The position numbers were made by a program, and so were the translations under genes. This document shows positions 11,671 to 23,968 of a DNA stretch of 33,125 nt, piece by piece. The notes beneath the pieces were generated by a model. The model saw nothing but the letters and a program-made list of their open reading frames with translations, was not told where the DNA came from and ran no database searches. This DNA comes from Stenocarpella maydis (Eukaryota > Ascomycota > Sordariomycetes > Diaporthales > Diaporthaceae). The DNA is taken from positions 839,206-872,330 of the forward strand of contig NQMI01000008.1 in the NCBI GenBank assembly GCA_002270565.1, read 5' to 3'. Each line of letters opens with the position of its first letter. Positions within the stretch are counted from its first letter, which is position 1.

Positions 11671-14600
11671 TGAAGGCCCTGCTGCCTCTGTCTTCGAAAT
11701 AGCAGTTTTGTGTCTATCGGGCGATCAAGGACGGACAAAGAGGTCCCCCGCAGCCCCCTTGTGTGTGCCAACAAGCCACCCAGCGCTCGACGATAAGAAG
11801 AAACCGAGCTTGTAAACCGCCGGCGGGCTTCCTCGCGGCCACTAAACGATCGTGTTTGAGCTGTTTCTGCTCTCAGGGTGGCCACGCCGCAGGCGGGTGT
11901 GGGGCTGGACCGGAAGAATCAGGATGAGGATGGATAAGGCGAGGTATTCCAACGGATGGGATACCCACATGGTCTGAATTGAAAGGGTGTTTTGGGGGGG
12001 GGGCAGGGGAACTGCCGAGACCGACTTGAATCCAACAGTACAAGCGCAGCCACACACACACGGGCGATCGAAGCGAGCACCAACCACCATGACCACAACC
12101 ACGATGATACCGCCTCGAGCGGCAAGCAAACAGGCCTCTCACGACGGGGGACAAACTTCGGAGGATTATTGGCAAACTGCAGCACTCGAGGGGGTGGGAA
12201 TTCCGCATCTGGAACTGTGGCGGGTCTCCCCGGCTTCACCTCGCAGCCGCCCATCCACACCCTCGACATGTCTATTGGGCTGAGATGTTGTCGCAACGCT
12301 GAGGGAGGCAGGCAACCCATAGGATTGGCCCATGCCGACCCCCCCCCTCTCCCCATCGTCAGGCGCCCCCGCCTACCTTCCCGTGCAAGCCACACTCCTA
12401 CCCACCCACCGGGCCCCGCCTCGATGGGGCAAGAAGATGGGTGTGGCAGAGCACGGCGGCAGACAGACAAGGGGAGGGTGGGTCACCCTTGAGCCTCGCA
12501 GCCACCTGTCCCATGCTTGGCATGACTGCAGCCTACGTTCAGGAACCCATCTGCAGACGTACGGGGGTATGTGTGTGGGGGCGGGGGGGGGATGTGTGTG
12601 TTCGCATGGCATGCTTTATCTATCTGGCGGTATGGGACCAGTCCAACACACTTTTGAGTTCGTTGTTCGTGGCAAGTATTTCGCGCTGGTCGTTCAAGGC
12701 CCCCCTTGAGATGTTTATTGCTTTTTTTTTTTTCATCCACCTCACCTTTTGCTGAAGTGTGGGGCCGATTCTGCGGCCTCTGCGAGAAGCATTTCGTGGG
12801 TACAGAAAGGACGGTTGGGGGAGGAAGTTGCATAAAAAGGATCAAAAAGCTCACCAGGAGGCGATGGGAGTCCACGTCGAGACGTCATCTCCCCCCTTGC
12901 TTTTTTTTTCTTTTTCCCATCCCCGTGTTAGCCATGAACTTTTTTTTTTTGTTGTTTTCTTTCACCGTCTTTCTTGTGTCATTGTTGCATTGCGAGCATC
13001 TAGCGATTGGTGTTTAGCCTTTGGATTAGGTGTGGATGGGGTTGGGCGGGGGCAGGGTGTTGACTGAGCAGGACAACATTGGATTGACATTGGAATCGTT
13101 TTATCTTGGTGTTTGTATGGTCGGCGCTTGCCCAGGACGGTCTCTAGATACAGGAACAGCAATACGCATCACTTCAGATTCAGACACTTCACATTCTGTG
13201 CTCACATGTCATTTCTCGCCTCGTGATAACCGACATGTGCTGCCTGTCCCCCTCTTTTGCCTGAGTTAAATGAGGTGTCACTAGCTCCTGTTGTTGCAGG
13301 CCACCATCACCGTCAGCACCGCCGGGGCGAGCTGGAGGGAGCCGGTGGTGTGTGAGTGTGTGTGTGAGTGTAAGTAGACAGAGTGTGCCAAGTATCCGGC
13401 TGGTGGCTTGCATTCCCAAGACGAGATTGCAACACCATGCCTATCCTGTTGTACAACGCCCGCCCCGGGAGCATCAGCACCACCGGAACCAGCGGCAGCA
13501 AATCAATAGGTGACGGCTCGCCTGCGGCACATGTGTGGGATATTGTGCCACCTTACTCGACGGGGCTGTGGGAAGTTATGGAGTTGCTCACAGCAGTCAG
13601 TAAGTCAGTGCCTGGAGTGGTCCGCAGGGTGGGTTGCATCGACTACCAGGCAGCTCCTTACTGGCTCGACCCGGCCGAGTGAGCAAAAGCAAAAGCGAGC
13701 TGCTCCCGTCAACCGAATTTCCAGATCCTTCGCGCCCCCCCCCCCGAGTGCCGTTGTAGCGCGGCCACCATCCCCAGAAGGGCCTCCGAAGCCACAGTAG
13801 CATACACCATCGAACCCCAACTGTGGGCCCGGTGGGCAAACCTTAAATCCAAACCCCATGTCGCGTGACGGCCATTGCAGATATTCATTTTACACAGTAT
13901 TGCCGTGGTGGTTCCTGTGCACATCCGTACGGGCCACCTGATATTGCAGCGCCCGCGGCTCGGGATTTTCAGGCACATGCACGCCGTCACCGTCGCACGT
14001 GTAACCTGCCGTCGCTATGCGCGGGTAATAAAGGCGACATGTGCAGGTGTGCAGGCACAGGGCACGCTGCGTAAAAAACGTCCGTGGACGCCTCCGGGGG
14101 TCTGGCGACAAAACAGACGTCCACACCCACCACATGCGCTGCAGTGGCTCTTCCGCATCACGCCTGGGGGCCGTGGCCGGCTAGGCCCTGCGCCCTCGCC
14201 GCCTAACTCATCGCCTAACTCATGCAGCTTGTTCTCTTTTCTTTTTCTTCTACACCAGACCGGTCTTGGTGGGCACAGTCGCCTTATCCGAAACGATTGG
14301 TGTCCACGTGCACATATATATCATCCACCGCGCCGGCTGAGGGCCAGGCCAGCTCGACTTCTGATGAGCTGGCAGGCCGCCGGGCCAGTCACAAACTGTG
14401 ATAAGCGGGATCTTGTTTTTTTTTCCCTCTCAGCACAGCCCACAGCACACGTCTCCACCGGTGGACCACCCACCTTGTTAGCGAGCTGCCGCAGCCAAGC
14501 CTGGCACATGCGTGGCGCCGGGCGGGTGCCAGGTACAGGGTGTGGTCGTGATTGGTGTGGTCGGTGATTTATTACCTGGTATGCTACGGGACTGCGATTG

Positions 14601-17600
14601 CATCATGTACGTGGGCTGCACGTGCTGGCTGCAATGCAACCCCGGGCTTGTCAGGCCCTCACATGAAGGAACCAAGGCGATGGGCGTGAAACACGTACAG
14701 AGCCATCTCTATATCGCAGTGTAGCTGCAGCACTGCTCAAGAGTGCGGGTTGTGAGTGCAGTGCCCTTCTTTTAACTCTGGGGGGCGGGGGTGTTTTTCT
14801 TTACCCATGAGTTTCATTTGCACCAACAGATTACACTATTAGCAGGAGGGGACCTGTCACGGGAAAATTAGCACATACATTAACATTACAGGACACATGA
14901 CCACCAATCAGAGGGTAGTTAGATTATTCCCCACAGATGCATTGCAAGCATTACACTACTGTATAACTCCTCCTTCGGGAAGGGGATCTGCAACAAGAAT
15001 CTCCCGACCGCAGCGGGAAAGGCGTCTCCTCTTGCTTATCTACAGCTGCAGGGGAATAGCATCGTGCTCTATCCTGTCTATGTACACCTCGGTAGGTAGG
15101 CTTTGAAACGTGACAGACGGCCGAACAGACCTCGGGAGTTACCGCCCCGCCTTGGGGTAACACCCTGGCGTCTGCGCGACTTTTCTATCCAAAACAAGCC
15201 GCTCTTTAGACCGCCCTGCCACTGCAAAAAGAGAAAATCACCACGTGGCGCGGAGCACCCAGACACAGTCACCCACACAGAGTCTCGGGGGATTGCTTGG
15301 GTTCAGGCTGGGGCCCTCGGGCTCGGGCTTCTAGGTCGGGCTTGGACTTGCCAGATGGGACTTGGGCGTCGGTCCTGCGCTTCAAAATGTTCGCTTCGCC
15401 TCGGAGGGGCTCGCTCGCTCTCGCGGTGTCTTTTAGTGAACGCGCGCCCAGAGACTGATTGGGCTGGCACTGCGAGGAGGATCCCGCTGTCCCCGCAACG
15501 AGGACTCAAATCTTGTTCAACCCCCCGCCCAATCCCGTCCCGGAGCTCTGCTCTGGGCATGCCATCATAAGGCGGTAGTGTAGATAGAGGACAAAACCTT
15601 GACGCGTATGGGCGGTCCGCCCGAGTCCAGCAGCCAATACTGTTGCAGGACGTCGTGGTAAACTCTGTATAGTCTCTCCTCTCCTCCACCTCCTCCACCT
15701 TGCCCTCCCCTCGATTGGCTTTCCGAAGGTCGGAACGGGGTATGACAAGGCGCACTTGCGCAAGCTCTTCCCGCCGCGGCCCACAGAGTTCCGCACATCC
15801 CTCCGCCAGACTGACTGGCCATATCAGGATTGATTAGAGTTTGCAGCGGTAGGGAAATTTGCCCACATGCCTGCCCGCAGGAGCGCACGGCCTACCGCTG
15901 TCGTGCCTCCTACTGCCTCCGGGTTAGCACAGTCATGATCCTTGATTCTGGACCCCTCCACACCCATCCTCGTCTGTCCCATGTGCTGCGGCAGGGCTAC
16001 CCCTCTTGTCAGCTGGGATCATGCTCGATCATCACCCGAAGTTGTCTGAAATCAGGGGTCGTGCCTGAGCCCTTCATACCATACTGTACTGTGTAGTGTG
16101 TTATGTCCTCCGTACACCGAGGCCGAGAACCCGGATGGCCAGTCTCTGCGAGGTTGTTGGTTCGGGCTCCGGCTCCGTCGAAGGGGGCTGCTCAGCCGGG
16201 TTGGGCTCCGGGAGGGTCTGACGCCATGCCCACATCGCACATTAGCTAGGTACTACTGTGTATGTATGTACTTACACTAGTGTTGAAGGCTAATTCCGGG
16301 TCCGGCCATGCATCGTATGCAGAAATGTCTCGGGCGCGGGTGGGAAATGTGCCGTTTCGAACAGAGATATAGTACATACAAAACAGCCCGGGTCTAAATA
16401 TTCCCCCAGCCCCTGGCCTTGAATGATGGAGTATAACAAGCTTTGCGATGAACACACACCATTGCAGCGGCTATCTCCAATCTCGCCGATGTGCCAGCAG
16501 CAAGGATGTGGAAGGTGAGGTTTCATCGCGCGCCCATCACCCATCCATTCTCGTTTCTTCTTGAGACCACCCCCTTCATCAAGGCGGTCTGGCTGTCTGG
16601 ATGCATGCTTCCACGTTTGGGTGGGGCTGGGGATTGACCCCAGCCAGCACAGGTCTAGGCCTCGCTCACATGGGTCTTGTAGCCTGATTTGCTCAGCCCT
16701 TGTGGTGCGCAGCCCCGGTCTCGACCCTCCATTGACGACGACAACGACCAGCCCAGAATTTGTCATGCCTGGGGGTGAGCAAATAATGTAGCGACCGACC
16801 CTTGCAGGTCAGATCCCAGCCGGCAGAATGAGAATCCCTATGCGCTTTTCGGTATATACGGCATGGGAGAAATGTATACTGTAAACTCGCACGATTCGTG
16901 TCAACCGAGACATTGCTCTCTCTGGCCACCAAAACCTATCACCCGTCGGCACACATTGAGTCAGTGCTCACAGATTGACTGCAATGCACAATATAAGTGA
17001 CAGGCTTGAGATCTCATCTCCGAAAGGTATTGGCGTCTCAAGATACGCGACTACTACGCTACTTTCGGTATTCACCAAGTCTCCGCCGGCGCACAAGCAC
17101 AGAGCACGCTCTCACACACAATCAATACGCACAGACACAAGTCATCTCTTGTTACGTATAATGAACAGCCTCCTCGCGAAAGCATTTCCAATTCCAGACG
17201 AGGCAACAGCACGCTGGTCTTGAACCGGACATTCCCGCGAGTGTGGTCGGATACTAAACACCGCGGTTGCAACACCATGGCTGCCATACTCTCTCAGCAA
17301 TCAATATGGCTGCCTCTGCGGCCCTTGCTCACCGACATGCCATCATGCGTCCCTTCCCGTGGGGCTCTGGATACCAAGGACCGGCGGGCGTTGCTCTGAC
17401 TGGGTGCTGAGACAGCGACGATACCCACGCCGGCGGGGTGGTGGCCTGTCAGTGCGGGCGCGAGGGTGGATCCGAGTTGCGATACGATCAAGTGAGCGCC
17501 CCGGTCCTCAGCCCTCCAGGGCTGCGATTGCAGCTTCCGCTCCACTGCTTTCCACGGGGTTAGAGCCCTTTCGGCGAGAGGGCTGTCGCATTGCGGTCTC

Positions 17601-18299
17601 ACTTTCTTCCTCCGCTGGAGGGATCCCAATAGGCAGCGACAGCCTCTTGGTGGATTCAGAATTTAAGGTTTCGGCGCTGACGGACAAGCCTGAACTTTCC
17701 TCACAGTCGGGGAGCACAACTGCAGGGATTTCAATCCACTATATCCGATGTCTGGACTCGTCTTGGTCTTCACACATCGGCGCGCGCCCATTTCTTGGGG
17801 ACGCGTCGATCAGAAGCCACGAGGCACAATACCCATGCCCGAAAACATAATATCACTCCTGTTATTGCTGATGTTTCCTAACCATTGACCGGTCTGCAGG
17901 TACTGTGCACCGAGCGCCGGTCATGTGCTTGATCTGGCGATCTTTGCAGCCATGATCAAGGCATGGTCTTGCGAGGCCGCCGTTCCCCTTTTCCCGCTTC
18001 CTCCCGACGAGGACATGATCGCAGCAGGGAGGGGGGGGGGTGCGAGGCAGGCTTCGGGACAGCGTAAAGTCCCGTTGGATGTACATACAGCCCGCCCCAC
18101 GCACAGGACAAAATGAAAGGAATAAGGCGAGACCCATCACCAGAGCAGTACCTACTTTTGGAACACACCGCCTGATGTCGCACGACAAGTCACGAGATAT
18201 TGGTATGTACTGCAGGCATCACTTTTGTGCGACTCTGACCGGTCCACGATATCTGCCGTGTCCCGCTCACGATGCGAGCACACGGTAGTAGCCAGCATG
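11671..18299. other. Gene-poor GC-rich stretch with homopolymer and dinucleotide runs
   Basis: Just after the small gene, 12700-13270 is T-rich and resembles 3' untranslated or intronic sequence, with T-runs near 12722, 12901 and 12939. G-runs lie near 11995 and 12582, a GT-type microsatellite near 13347-13370, a CT-rich stretch near 15673-15705 and a G-run near 18031. Long open frames (for example 13875-14567 plus, 230 codons) give low-complexity, Arg/Pro/His-rich translations without recognisable domains. No tRNA or rRNA was found by eye. I support no gene here. Confidence 0.4.
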
Positions 18300-18585
18300 A
18301 TGCCTACTCCGTACACTACGGAAGCACCCAGCCGTCGTCGCACGTGGGCTGTTGCCAGGTTTTCACCGGGGCGCCGGGGTCTGATGGATGGCCGAGCGTC
18401 CACGTAAACCTACCCATGCAAGAGAAGGAATCTCAGTCTCCACGCCGGTGAACTAGCTCTGCATTCTCGAACACGCCAGGGCCCCGGTATATCTCCCAGT
18501 CCAATACGGTAACTATCGCGCCAGCCCTTGCAACTCGGCACCTCCGGGCTCTTCCCATGTAATTACAAATGTACGGAGTAGGCAT
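18300..18585. mobile_element. Candidate MITE bounded by 16-bp perfect inverted repeats
   Basis: ATGCCTACTCCGTACA at 18300-18315 is the exact reverse complement of 18570-18585, giving a 286 bp unit. The inverted repeat does not extend outward or inward, and no clear target-site duplication flanks it. The size and terminal arrangement suit a miniature inverted-repeat element, but the repeat could instead be a paired regulatory site or a common fungal palindromic motif (TACTCCGTA). Confidence 0.35.
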
Positions 18586-20728
18586 CTACATTATACAGTA
18601 CGGTGATATTACGCCCCTCGAAAACGGACGACCGTATCTCAAGGCGGTGAGCTCGCCGTGATGCCTGGACCGGCATCTATAGATAGGCGAGAGTCTTCAC
18701 GGCCCGGTGCGCAGGGAGCCCGTTGAACCCCCCCCCTTCCCTCCCGATACCTTGGCGCAGGCGTGGGTGTTGAACGCACTGGCCGTGCGCACGACGGCAG
18801 GATGCTTTTGACAAACCTGACAGGTCACTGTGTGTAGTCACGCCTGGGGGCCTGGCGCACTTGCGAGCGCATACGTTCGGCGACGATCCGTATGCGGGCA
18901 GCCAGCTTCGGACCTATCATCAAATATATGTGCTGACCATGCCAATGTACTTTTTGTCAACACGGCGCGGTCCACACCACCCCGTTCCTTTCCCACCTGG
19001 GAATGTAACAAGAGCAGCTTCAGGCCGCACGCCCTCCTCGGGTTGGAAAACACGTTGTGTGTCTCAGGGCCCCGCTTGCGAGGGCATGCTGCGAGATGCT
19101 TTTCTAGCCTCGGGCCTGCACTTCCGACAACAATCATGCACGGAGTCGAGCCCAGCAAAAGCAGAGTATGTACTTTACGCCAGTGGTTCAATGATTCGGA
19201 TTCTCGCTGGAGAAAACTTTCCACTCGACATGTCATATCTTGGCTCGACTGAGAGCAGGAGATGTCGGCTGGTACCGCACAAGAGGGCTTTGGCCGATGC
19301 TCTCGTTCGCAGTCCGTGAAAATCTCGCTCCTGCCGCCGAGGTCCAACCGACACCGCGCTTCACGTCTTTCAACTTCCACGTGACAAGAAAGATCCCAAA
19401 TTGACCCGTATGAATAACTACTTCCCTCCCGGACTGTTCCTCAGCCCATCGGCGGCTATCCGGAGAAGATAACAGAGGCAGGAGTACGCGAGTCCCGCGA
19501 GTCCTGTTCCAACATATGAATGATTCCGACTCGCAGGCGGCTCATGTCTAAGACATGCCTTAGTAACGGCATGCCAGTGTTGTATCTCGTGAATATCAGT
19601 CTGACGCGTAATTGCAATATCCTACCCGCCTGTGCAACATGGTTGTTTTTGTGCAGTGTGCAAGCGGTAGACTGCATGGATGAATGAGCCAAATCTCCAT
19701 CTGTGTCTGACTTGTACCATACAAATTGAATATCTTGGCACACAGCACCTCAGTTATTGTGTCTTTTGATCTCGTTTTACATGATCATGGCCCTGATAAC
19801 ATTGAGCGCGGCAGCTCCGATCGGAGCTCTCCCCCATCGTCCACGAGTCAGCCCCGGGTTTGTAGCATCGCTACGTCGGGAAATCTGGCAATGTTGGTCA
19901 AGTAGTCATTTGCATCTTTGCCACCGGCTTTGCCCGGACCTCTCAGCTGGTCCCGAGTGTCTGGTTGACCCCAGAAAAACCCCAGCTGCAGACGACAATT
20001 CACTTTTTCCCCACCAGAAACTGAAGTCTTATTTTTGGTCTCGCTAATCTCGGTGGTCGGTCGTAAAAGGAAAACCCGCTAATGCAATAGGCAGACACCA
20101 CATCATCGTCGGCAGTCCGACCGGCAAGAAGAACGAATCATCGCCATAGGACCTTACCCCGGCCTCCACAGAAAAACATTGGCGAGATACCCTATGGCCC
20201 ATCTCTCCAGGGCAAGACCCTGCTCCCCATCAGCGTATCTGCACCTCCCTCAACAGGTCCCAGATCTTTTGCGCGACAGTCGGCCGCAGGCGGCGGGGTG
20301 GGAAGAGGCCGTAGCCGTTCGACTAGGGTTCCGAAAGGTCAGCGCCAACTAGTGCTCTTGTGCAGCTGACCTGTCACTCACCTCTGCCTCAGCTGCCAGC
20401 CGCGAGGGAGGAGGCGGAGGGGCTTCATGCGCTCGATACTTCACTTGCAGCCTCCACCCTGATGCCCATACGCGCCGTTGACCATGCAATGGCTCCGCGG
20501 GGATGTACATGATGCTGTGTGTGGATGTGTATGCACCGCGCCAAATCAGGAACCGTGTACACCGCCTCTAGACATCTACCTACGTGGTCTCTTCTAATTA
20601 TAAAAAAAAATGACGATGCTTCGGACATGCGAATAATCCAACGCCCCACCACTTGTAATTCTCGCCCCGAACTAGGGGCTGAGGCCTGTATGTATCATTT
20701 TTTGCTTTTTACCCCCCCCCCTTTTTTT
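18586..20728. other. Intergenic stretch downstream of the terpene cyclase
   Basis: No recognised gene. Several frames of 140-180 codons overlap on opposite strands at 18830-19380 without motifs. A C-run followed by a T-run ends almost at the cyclase stop codon (about 20711-20730) and would lie in its 3' end on the minus strand. Confidence 0.4.
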
Positions 20729-21943
20729 TCAAAGATTCTTTTTGCCGGCTGTCTTCAGATGATCAAATTGCTCTCGACTAACAAGTCTCCCATCAGGCAG
20801 GGCCACCTCCGTCTTTCTGACTTGCCACAGGGCGAATGGGTAAACCAGATCGCAGACAAGCGCCGTGCCAGTGATGAAAATGCCAAGAGGGTTAACAAAG
20901 TAGCCATGCGCCTCAGGCCAGTAGTGCCACAGTATAGCGTTGCATATGCCCATTCCAGAGATTGTGCCGATCGTTCTGCAAAGCCTGTTTGAGACCTGTT
21001 AGTAAATGCAGTCCTTCTGGCAGACGACGAACATGGCGTGTGGGAATCCTGACGGACGGAAGCAGTCAGAGCACGGGAAACTGGACGTCTTGGCTGAGGT
21101 CTCGTGTGGGCGATCGAAAACGGGACGGGCAGTCTTCGGCCGTCGTTGATGCAATGCCACAACTGGTCTCTCAAGTGGGAGCGAGAAATTGCCCCGTGAC
21201 AGTCTGCATGGTCCAGCCATCTCCTCTCTGATTCGTAGGAAAAGAGTCCAACCAGGTGAATGCACGATCCATCACATTTGGTCCCCAGTCGATATTGCTG
21301 GGCAAGACGCTGCAGAAATACCAGGCGCTGAAAGATAGGGAAACCCAATAACTGGGTCTTACCAAATAGTGTAGCTTGTTCCTCCGGAGTGGCCTCTGAC
21401 CAGCAACATCGCCAGGGCCCCAACACTGTCGATCATCTGTGCCACACCAGCGGACCAGTACGCCAGCTCGGTCGTGTCATATTGGTCCCGCCCAAAGTAC
21501 CATTTGCCCGTCTTGTCACCATGGCCAACCCCAGGCCTGCTCAGCCACCAGCTCACAAACGCGAAGTGGCCCACGCACCCGGCGGCGGTCATGACAGCCA
21601 GGATGGGAGCCATGTGCTGCCCAACCCACCGGCTAGTGCCCTCCCACTCGTGAGGCGCGAACCTGACCGTCGTGTAGACGAGGCCGATGTCGAGGATCAG
21701 CCACACCGCGAAACCGGCCTTCTCGAGGAGCGCCTCGCACACGTACAGGGCGTAGACGATCTCCCACGAGACGTTGACCGCGAGCCCCAGCAGAGGCATG
21801 CTGTAGGACCTGGTCCGGAGGCTCCGGATCGTCATGAGGATGTACGTCGCGTCCCAGAACAGGGCGCCCGCGCCGAGGGCGACCGTCGAGAGCGGTACTA
21901 CCCAGTCCGGGACATTTGGCGGCGGCACGTCGGTGGAGCCCAT
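20729..21943 (-). CDS. Pyr4/PaxB-type integral membrane terpene cyclase, 278 aa
   Basis: Exon 1 is 21943-21363 and exon 2 is 20984-20729, joined across a 378 nt intron (21362-20985). The intron has a GTAAGA donor, a perfect TACTAAC branch point at 20998-21004 and an AAACAG acceptor. The splice leaves the frame open and restores the family-like join SYTIW|LCRTIGT. The product is a hydrophobic multi-span protein (about seven helices expected). NVSWE places the conserved Glu at 61. HYWPEAHGYF (214-223) and VCDLVYP place the conserved Asp at 239. In Pyr4 a Glu and an Asp in these positions are required for protonation-initiated cyclisation of prenylated (epoxidised) substrates in the ER membrane. 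Family members are about 240 aa; this one is longer at both ends. The start ATG has A at -3 and three 22-bp repeats just upstream. Substrate is unknown; no partner prenyltransferase or epoxidase is nearby. Confidence 0.88.
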
Positions 21944-21965
21944 GATGGGTTGAGGGAATTAAGGG

Positions 21966-22031
21966 GTGATAGTTGTGTGCTAGGTCAGTGATAGTTGTGT
22001 GCTAGGTCAGTGATAGTTGTGTGCTAGGTCA
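21966..22031 (-). promoter_or_regulatory. Three perfect 22-bp tandem repeats before the terpene cyclase ATG
   Basis: Units start at 21966, 21988 and 22010, each GTGATAGTTGTGTGCTAGGTCA on the + strand. The array ends 23 bp before the start codon, so it lies in the 5' leader or core promoter of the cyclase. No base differs between copies, suggesting recent expansion. Function is unknown. Confidence 0.9.
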
Positions 22032-23197
22032 GCTTGTGTTTGGCTGAGCTGAGAGAGCTCGTCGGTGGAAGTCAGGTCTGGATAAGGTTTGCTGGTCACG
22101 CGTCCGTGCCGAGCGCGCCGTCAGAGTGAATGGTGGTTGGTAACTTGTGGGTCCGACGACGGAAGGATCAATAGACATCATGCCGCTGCCAATCACAATC
22201 AGCAGCCTTACAAGTGATCATTCAAGACGAAGTTTTGACCAACGTGCTGGCTCTTGAAAGCCGTCGGGAAATTACCTGCGTCATGGGTAACGTTCTGTTA
22301 TTGATGCTCAAGAAATGAGTTCAGCGCACACTTGACCAGGGCAATCCTGTGCGCTCAGATGAGAAAAGTTGCTCAGTGATGGAATTATATACGAGCAGGG
22401 TATAAACTTCACAGTCATAATTAGTAAAAGGATCATGTGGAGGCAGCGATCAGAAGCATCAGCATCATGGTTGCACCTTGGCGCGACAGCCAGAGGTGAA
22501 CCTTCAACACCGGATTTAATGCGAGTGGCATCAGGGCCATATAATATAGGCAAAAACCTGTAAACTGCGTTTATTATGCTGCTCAAGATGCTTAAAATAT
22601 CGGTTGGCCAAGCTTGATAGATCTGTATCTTGTCCCGTTCTTCATGACCTACGCAGGATACTAAGCCCACTCATACATACCACAAGCGACTATGAAATGA
22701 ACGTCTTCGGTGATACTTACTAAAATATATCTATTGTGTTTGGAGCTTATTGTTATCGGCAATGTATTTCTTATCTAACGCTGGGTCTTTGAGCTTTTGC
22801 GACTGTATGCCGCAGCTTACCCCCCCCCCTTTTTTTTTCTTTTTTTTTTTTGAAGAGAATTGTGAGCATATTATAAACCCAAATCAGCTACTAGAATGTA
22901 GAAGAATCTGCCACCTGTAACTGACCATTCCCAAAAGTCTAGGAAGATCAGAAGCCGAGCAGGCTACCCGTCCTACCACGCACTGCAGCGGGTGTAATGT
23001 ACGCACTTGAGCACTGCAAAAAGCGAGACACCTTGGTGCAGATTCATGGGAAAAAATGTGCATTAGTAGCGAAGGTAAGCCCATCATACGAAGCATAAGT
23101 CCTATCATTGTGGTGGGATTAACCCCCCTCCCCGGGCGATCTGACCTATGTCAACCCAGCATGACTGTCACCGAGTTTTCATACAAATGCAAGGCTA
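22032..23197. other. Intergenic: upstream region of the terpene cyclase
   Basis: Holds the distal promoter of the minus-strand cyclase. A C-run followed by T-runs occurs at about 22819-22851. AT content rises around 22300-22800. No gene is recognised; frames at 22308-22670 and 22884-23108 (minus) lack motifs. Confidence 0.4.
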
Positions 23198-23473
23198 CTA
23201 GTTCATGATTAACTCCAAAATAAAGTCATCCGGCTTCGGTTGAAATTCCATTCCGAGGTGTGGAGTCTTATTTGTTCGATTCCTTGGTGCATAACTACTT
23301 ACACAGGTACACGCAACGCCACCTTTAACGTGGCGGCAAGCTTCTGTGCGATACGGATGTATTTCGTGCAATGAAACACTGGCGCTGCGGGCTATCTTGT
23401 TGGGGAAGCCAGCACCACTGGCAGTGACACACGTCGCATCAGTAAGCGTCACAAGAAACAGGAAGCGCAACAT
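23198..23473 (-). CDS. Possible small secreted cysteine-containing protein, 91 aa
   Basis: Read from the ATG at 23473, the product begins MLRFLFLVTLTDATCVTA, a plausible secretion signal. It is followed by about 70 residues with three Cys (near 47, 55 and 57), Cys15 lying in the putative signal. The start has A at -3. It is divergent from the GPI-protein gene about 500 bp away. The same frame is open upstream for another 120 codons without motif, so openness alone proves nothing. A good GTAAGT donor lies right after the ACTC codons at about 23308; if used, the C-terminus would change. No homologous family is recognised. It could be an effector-like protein or a chance frame. Confidence 0.35.
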   Translation of the reverse strand: MLRFLFLVTLTDATCVTASGAGFPNKIARSASVSLHEIHPYRTEACRHVKGGVACTCVSSYAPRNRTNKTPHLGMEFQPKPDDFILELIMN

Positions 23474-23803
23474 TGTTTGAAGCAGATGGTAGGGGTTTGT
23501 GGCTCCTGTTTGCGTATGACTTGATGAGGCTGGCACCAAGCACTCATGCAGTGAAGGCGACCATATTGCTTGTACTAGGCGGCAAGCACCTCGTGCCTCT
23601 ACGTGGAGCTTCTTGCTTTGGGTATCATTTGCCGTGTTATGCTTTGTAGCCGGAGACTGATCCTGTACAAGGCGCGAGCCTATGCCGTTGCCCACGATTC
23701 TGTGCTCCTCGAAGTGTCGACTGCTACAGACACAACTGCTGCACGATCTCTCTTGACCAGAATCTACCGAAGGCTTAGACTGCCCTTGCACTGCCTTGCC
23801 ATG

Positions 23804-23810
23804 TATAAAA
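23804..23810 (+). promoter_or_regulatory. TATA box of the GPI-anchored protein gene
   Basis: TATAAAA, about 160 bp upstream of the ATG at 23969, in a context (ATGTATAAAAGC) typical of a strong RNA polymerase II core promoter. The distance implies a leader of roughly 120-130 nt. Confidence 0.6.
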
Positions 23811-23968
23811 GCGGTGTTCACCCCAACACTCAAAATCCAGATCTAAGATGTCAACCCCGTGCGTTTTGCAACATTTCCGAGAATACGTTGGCCCTTCCAC
23901 TTGCACATTTCAAACGCTTGCTCTCTGCATCAAATATCGCTGTAGCTAATTTGTACCCTTGTGTCAAG

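Noticed and set aside
13875..14567. 230-codon plus-strand frame
   Set aside because: Translation is rich in Arg, His and Pro with no recognisable domain; the open frame runs through T-rich and C-rich tracts.
17862..18188. 108-codon minus-strand frame with a signal-like hydrophobic stretch and many Cys
   Set aside because: Part of it is translated from a G-run, no homologous pattern is recognised, and signal-like segments arise by chance.
19757..20047. 96-codon plus-strand frame starting with a hydrophobic segment
   Set aside because: The hydrophobic start is short and the rest lacks any conserved pattern or promoter signal.
20755..21426. 223-codon minus-strand frame crossing the cyclase intron
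   Set aside because: Different frame from the cyclase exons; it covers the intron and gives no family match, whereas the spliced model does.
21389..21991. 200-codon plus-strand frame
   Set aside because: Exact antisense shadow of terpene cyclase exon 1; charged, repetitive translation typical of reverse-frame artefacts.
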